In this document: positions 10,973 through 13,016 of the stretch, piece after piece | How positions within the stretch are numbered: the stretch's first letter is position 1 | Layout: each line of letters begins with the position of its first letter | Program-made: the position numbers and the translations under genes | NCBI GenBank assembly: GCA_021157485.1 | Contig: JAGGWO010000047.1 | Location: 1 to 13,016, forward strand | DNA: 13,016 bases | Direction: 5' to 3' | From: Sulfurimonas sp. | GTDB taxonomy: Bacteria > Campylobacterota > Campylobacteria > Campylobacterales > Sulfurimonadaceae | The notes under the pieces: generated by a model | What the model was told of the DNA's origin: nothing | The model's input: only the letters and a program-made list of their open reading frames with translations | Database searches by the model: none

Positions 10973-13016
10973 AGGGAACATACTCAAGGTATGAGCCTAG
11001 TAGTTTAGTTACCTCTTCTTCCGGCATTGGACGTGCATATAGATATCCTTGCACCTTATAACATCCTCTTGAGAGTAAGAACTCTTTTTGCTCCTCAGTT
11101 TCAACACCCTCAGCAATAAGATCAAGTTTCAGACTTTTTGATATTGCTATAATAGAATCAACAATAGCCATATCATCTTCATTTCCTGGAATATCCATTA
11201 TAAAAGATTTGTCAACTTTAAGCTCACTGATTGGAAGATGTTTGAGATATGAGAGCGATGAGTAACCTGTACCAAAATCATCTACTGCTATCATTATTCC
11301 TAAACTGTTAAGTTGCTCCAAAATAGCAATAGCAGTTTTAGGGTCTTTCATAATTTGCCCCTCAGTCAACTCTAAAGTTATCCAACTAGGGTTACATTTT
11401 GTAGAGTGAAGCAGGCTCTGAACTAAACCAACAAAGTTATTATCTTCAATCTGCTCGATTGAGATATTGATGGATAGGCGTCCAAAATACAAACCTTTAG
11501 AGTGCCAAATAGTTGCTTGAAGCATTGATATATGCATTACCTGTCTGTTAATACCTACAATCATACCAAACTCTTCTGCGAATGGAATAAACTTGTCAGG
11601 TGGCACCAAACCTCTTGTTTTATCTTGCCATCTAACCAGTGCTTCTAGACCAATGAGTTTATTATTTTTTATATTATATTGCGGTTGATAATAGACTATA
11701 AACTCTTTCTCTTCCAATGCTTTACGGATTCTATTCTGCATGCTAGAGCGCATCATAACTTCTTGTGTCATCTCTTCTACATAAAAGTGATAAGTAGCTC
11801 TACCATCATGCTTAGAACGGTACATCGCAATATCAGCAAATTTCAGAAGTTCTGTTGCATCACGAGAATCTTGCGGATAGAGACTTATACCTATACTACA
11901 ACTTATAAAAAGCTCTTCACCTTCAACTTCAAGAGGAACTTCTAAAATATCAATAATTTTTTGTGCAAGAACAGATGCAGAGTGAAACTCTTTTAGGTTA
12001 TTCATTATAACAACAAACTCATCCCCTCCAAGTCTTGCTAAAGTATCATCTTCTCTAAGAATACTGTCTAAACGCTTTGCAACCTTTATAAGAAGTTTAT
12101 CACCATGTTCATGACCATAAGTATCATTTACATCTTTAAACTTATCAAGGTCTATAAAAAACAGTGCAAATTTTTCACCGTTACGACTTGACTTATGGAT
12201 ACTCTGATTTAGTCTATCATGAAAAAGTGCTCTATTTGGAAGATTTGTCAAGGAGTCATAGCTTGCCTGATAAGAGAGGGCGTTCTTTTGTTTATTTAGC
12301 TCAATATGATAGATGTTTAATTCCCCTATCATGTGTTTAAAATTTTTTGCTAAATCTCCTATCTCATCACTATTAAAAGCTGGAATATCATGCTCCAAGT
12401 TTTTAGTTTTTATAATCTCAGTAGTCACAGCATCTAACTTAGCAATAGGTTTTAAAATGGAATTCTGTAAAGATTCTCTGAACTTAGAAGTAATGTATGT
12501 AGCAACAATAAATATAAAAACTATAACAAAAGAATACTGTAACATTCTTGTATAAAAATCATCTAATGATGCTACAACAACAAGATGTCCTATCTGTATA
12601 TCATCATTTAAAATTGGAACAACAGAGTAAAAAAATCCATCATGCCATAAGTTTTTATTTTCTTTAATAACAGGAATAACTTTACGTTGACGTACAAAGT
12701 CACTCCCTTTATGAAACGCACCCAAAAGCTTCCATGAATTATTTAATGCAAAAGTTTGCTGAATCTTATTATTGTACTCTACAGAAGCGAGAGTATTTGA
12801 GATGGCTAGAACATCCTCTGAGATTATTGAAGGAGCAATATTACCTGCAAGTATATTAGCAAAAACTGTCGACTCTTTAACAGTCAACTCTTTTTCATTA
12901 AAATACTGAAATATAAAAAGCATAGATATCACTATAGAACCAGCGATTATCGCTGAAGTTAAACCTATGAATTTTAATTTTTTACTAATGCTAAGAGCAT
13001 TGTAAAAAGGCAATAT
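10959..13016 (-). CDS. Membrane-bound GGDEF-EAL cyclic-di-GMP enzyme with HAMP domain (5' partial)
   Basis: A protein of at least 685 residues (numbered from TTG 13013) that makes and/or degrades cyclic di-GMP. Order: membrane helix (about 14-36), a periplasmic sensor region (37-155), second helix (158-175), HAMP linker (about 178-235), GGDEF domain (about 250-410) and EAL domain (about 425-675). The cyclase site RLGGDEF (329-333) is intact, and the inhibitory I-site RxxD is present as REDD (320-323). The phosphodiesterase site is also intact: EAL (457-459), Glu549, DDFGTGYSSL with Asp578 and Asp579, Lys599, Glu635 and Gln655. The frame is open to the window edge, so the true start probably lies a few codons outside; TTG 13013 is unlikely to be it. 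No effector gene is nearby to show its output. Confidence 0.93.
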   Translation of the reverse strand: MLPFYNALSISKKLKFIGLTSAIIAGSIVISMLFIFQYFNEKELTVKESTVFANILAGNIAPSIISEDVLAISNTLASVEYNNKIQQTFALNNSWKLLGAFHKGSDFVRQRKVIPVIKENKNLWHDGFFYSVVPILNDDIQIGHLVVVASLDDFYTRMLQYSFVIVFIFIVATYITSKFRESLQNSILKPIAKLDAVTTEIIKTKNLEHDIPAFNSDEIGDLAKNFKHMIGELNIYHIELNKQKNALSYQASYDSLTNLPNRALFHDRLNQSIHKSSRNGEKFALFFIDLDKFKDVNDTYGHEHGDKLLIKVAKRLDSILREDDTLARLGGDEFVVIMNNLKEFHSASVLAQKIIDILEVPLEVEGEELFISCSIGISLYPQDSRDATELLKFADIAMYRSKHDGRATYHFYVEEMTQEVMMRSSMQNRIRKALEEKEFIVYYQPQYNIKNNKLIGLEALVRWQDKTRGLVPPDKFIPFAEEFGMIVGINRQVMHISMLQATIWHSKGLYFGRLSINISIEQIEDNNFVGLVQSLLHSTKCNPSWITLELTEGQIMKDPKTAIAILEQLNSLGIMIAVDDFGTGYSSLSYLKHLPISELKVDKSFIMDIPGNEDDMAIVDSIIAISKSLKLDLIAEGVETEEQKEFLLSRGCYKVQGYLYARPMPEEEVTKLLGSYLEYVPSNLA

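Noticed and set aside
10979..10993. Hairpin CATAC-TCAAG-GTATG as terminator of the cvfB operon
   Set aside because: The stem is only 5 bp, no T run follows on the plus strand, and it lies in coding sequence of the GGDEF-EAL gene.
13011..13013. TTG as the true start of the GGDEF-EAL gene
   Set aside because: The frame stays open to the window edge and no ribosome site can be seen, so a start just outside the window is more likely.
1..13016. Mobile elements, CRISPR arrays, defence islands, tRNA or rRNA genes
   Set aside because: No transposase or integrase motifs, spaced direct repeats or RNA-gene folds were seen; codon use and base composition look uniform across the window.

Overview
The window looks like chromosomal DNA of a low-GC, free-living Campylobacterota (epsilonproteobacterium), most likely a Sulfurimonas-like sulfur oxidiser. 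This placement is an inference from protein character: a Csd4/Pgp1-type cell-shape carboxypeptidase, an NnrS protein, histidine kinases with the HQWRQPL H-box, AT-rich promoters without clear -35 boxes, and very tight gene packing. No tRNA, rRNA, CRISPR array, insertion sequence or integrase is visible, and no gene-free stretch exceeds about 130 bases.

Layout. (1) 1-2021, plus strand: the anaerobic ribonucleotide reductase operon. The catalytic NrdD chain enters from outside the window and stops right after its zinc site. A separate 50-residue ORF carries the glycyl-radical motif RVMGY, joined to the first by an ATGA overlap. The activase NrdG overlaps that ORF by 38 bases. (2) 2154-2628, plus strand: a 46-aa secreted peptide and a 108-aa monoheme cytochrome c. 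(3) 4870-2606, minus strand: a zinc-ribbon protein, a soluble kinase with an Aer-like PAS domain, and an OmpR-type regulator. (4) 5271-4942, minus strand: a small membrane protein. (5) 5358-7804, plus strand: a radical SAM protein of the spore photoproduct lyase family, coupled to NnrS. (6) 9836-7814, minus strand: a Tat-exported M15/VanY-like peptidase overlapping a Csd4/Pgp1-like M99 carboxypeptidase, so a peptidoglycan-trimming pair. (7) 9901-10972, plus strand: a CvfB-like S1 RNA-binding protein and a small lysine-rich protein. (8) 13016-10959, minus strand: a membrane GGDEF-EAL protein, cut at its start by the window edge.

Themes. Several genes fit life at low or changing oxygen and with nitrogen oxides: the oxygen-sensitive reductase and its activase, the cytochrome c, the possible redox-sensing kinase and NnrS. 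The most unusual observation is the glycyl-radical domain of NrdD on its own small polypeptide. Next are the SPL-like/NnrS pair in a presumed non-sporulating organism, two promoters whose -10 box lies exactly 7 nt from the start codon (candidate leaderless mRNAs), and a perfectly symmetric divergent promoter at 9844-9872.
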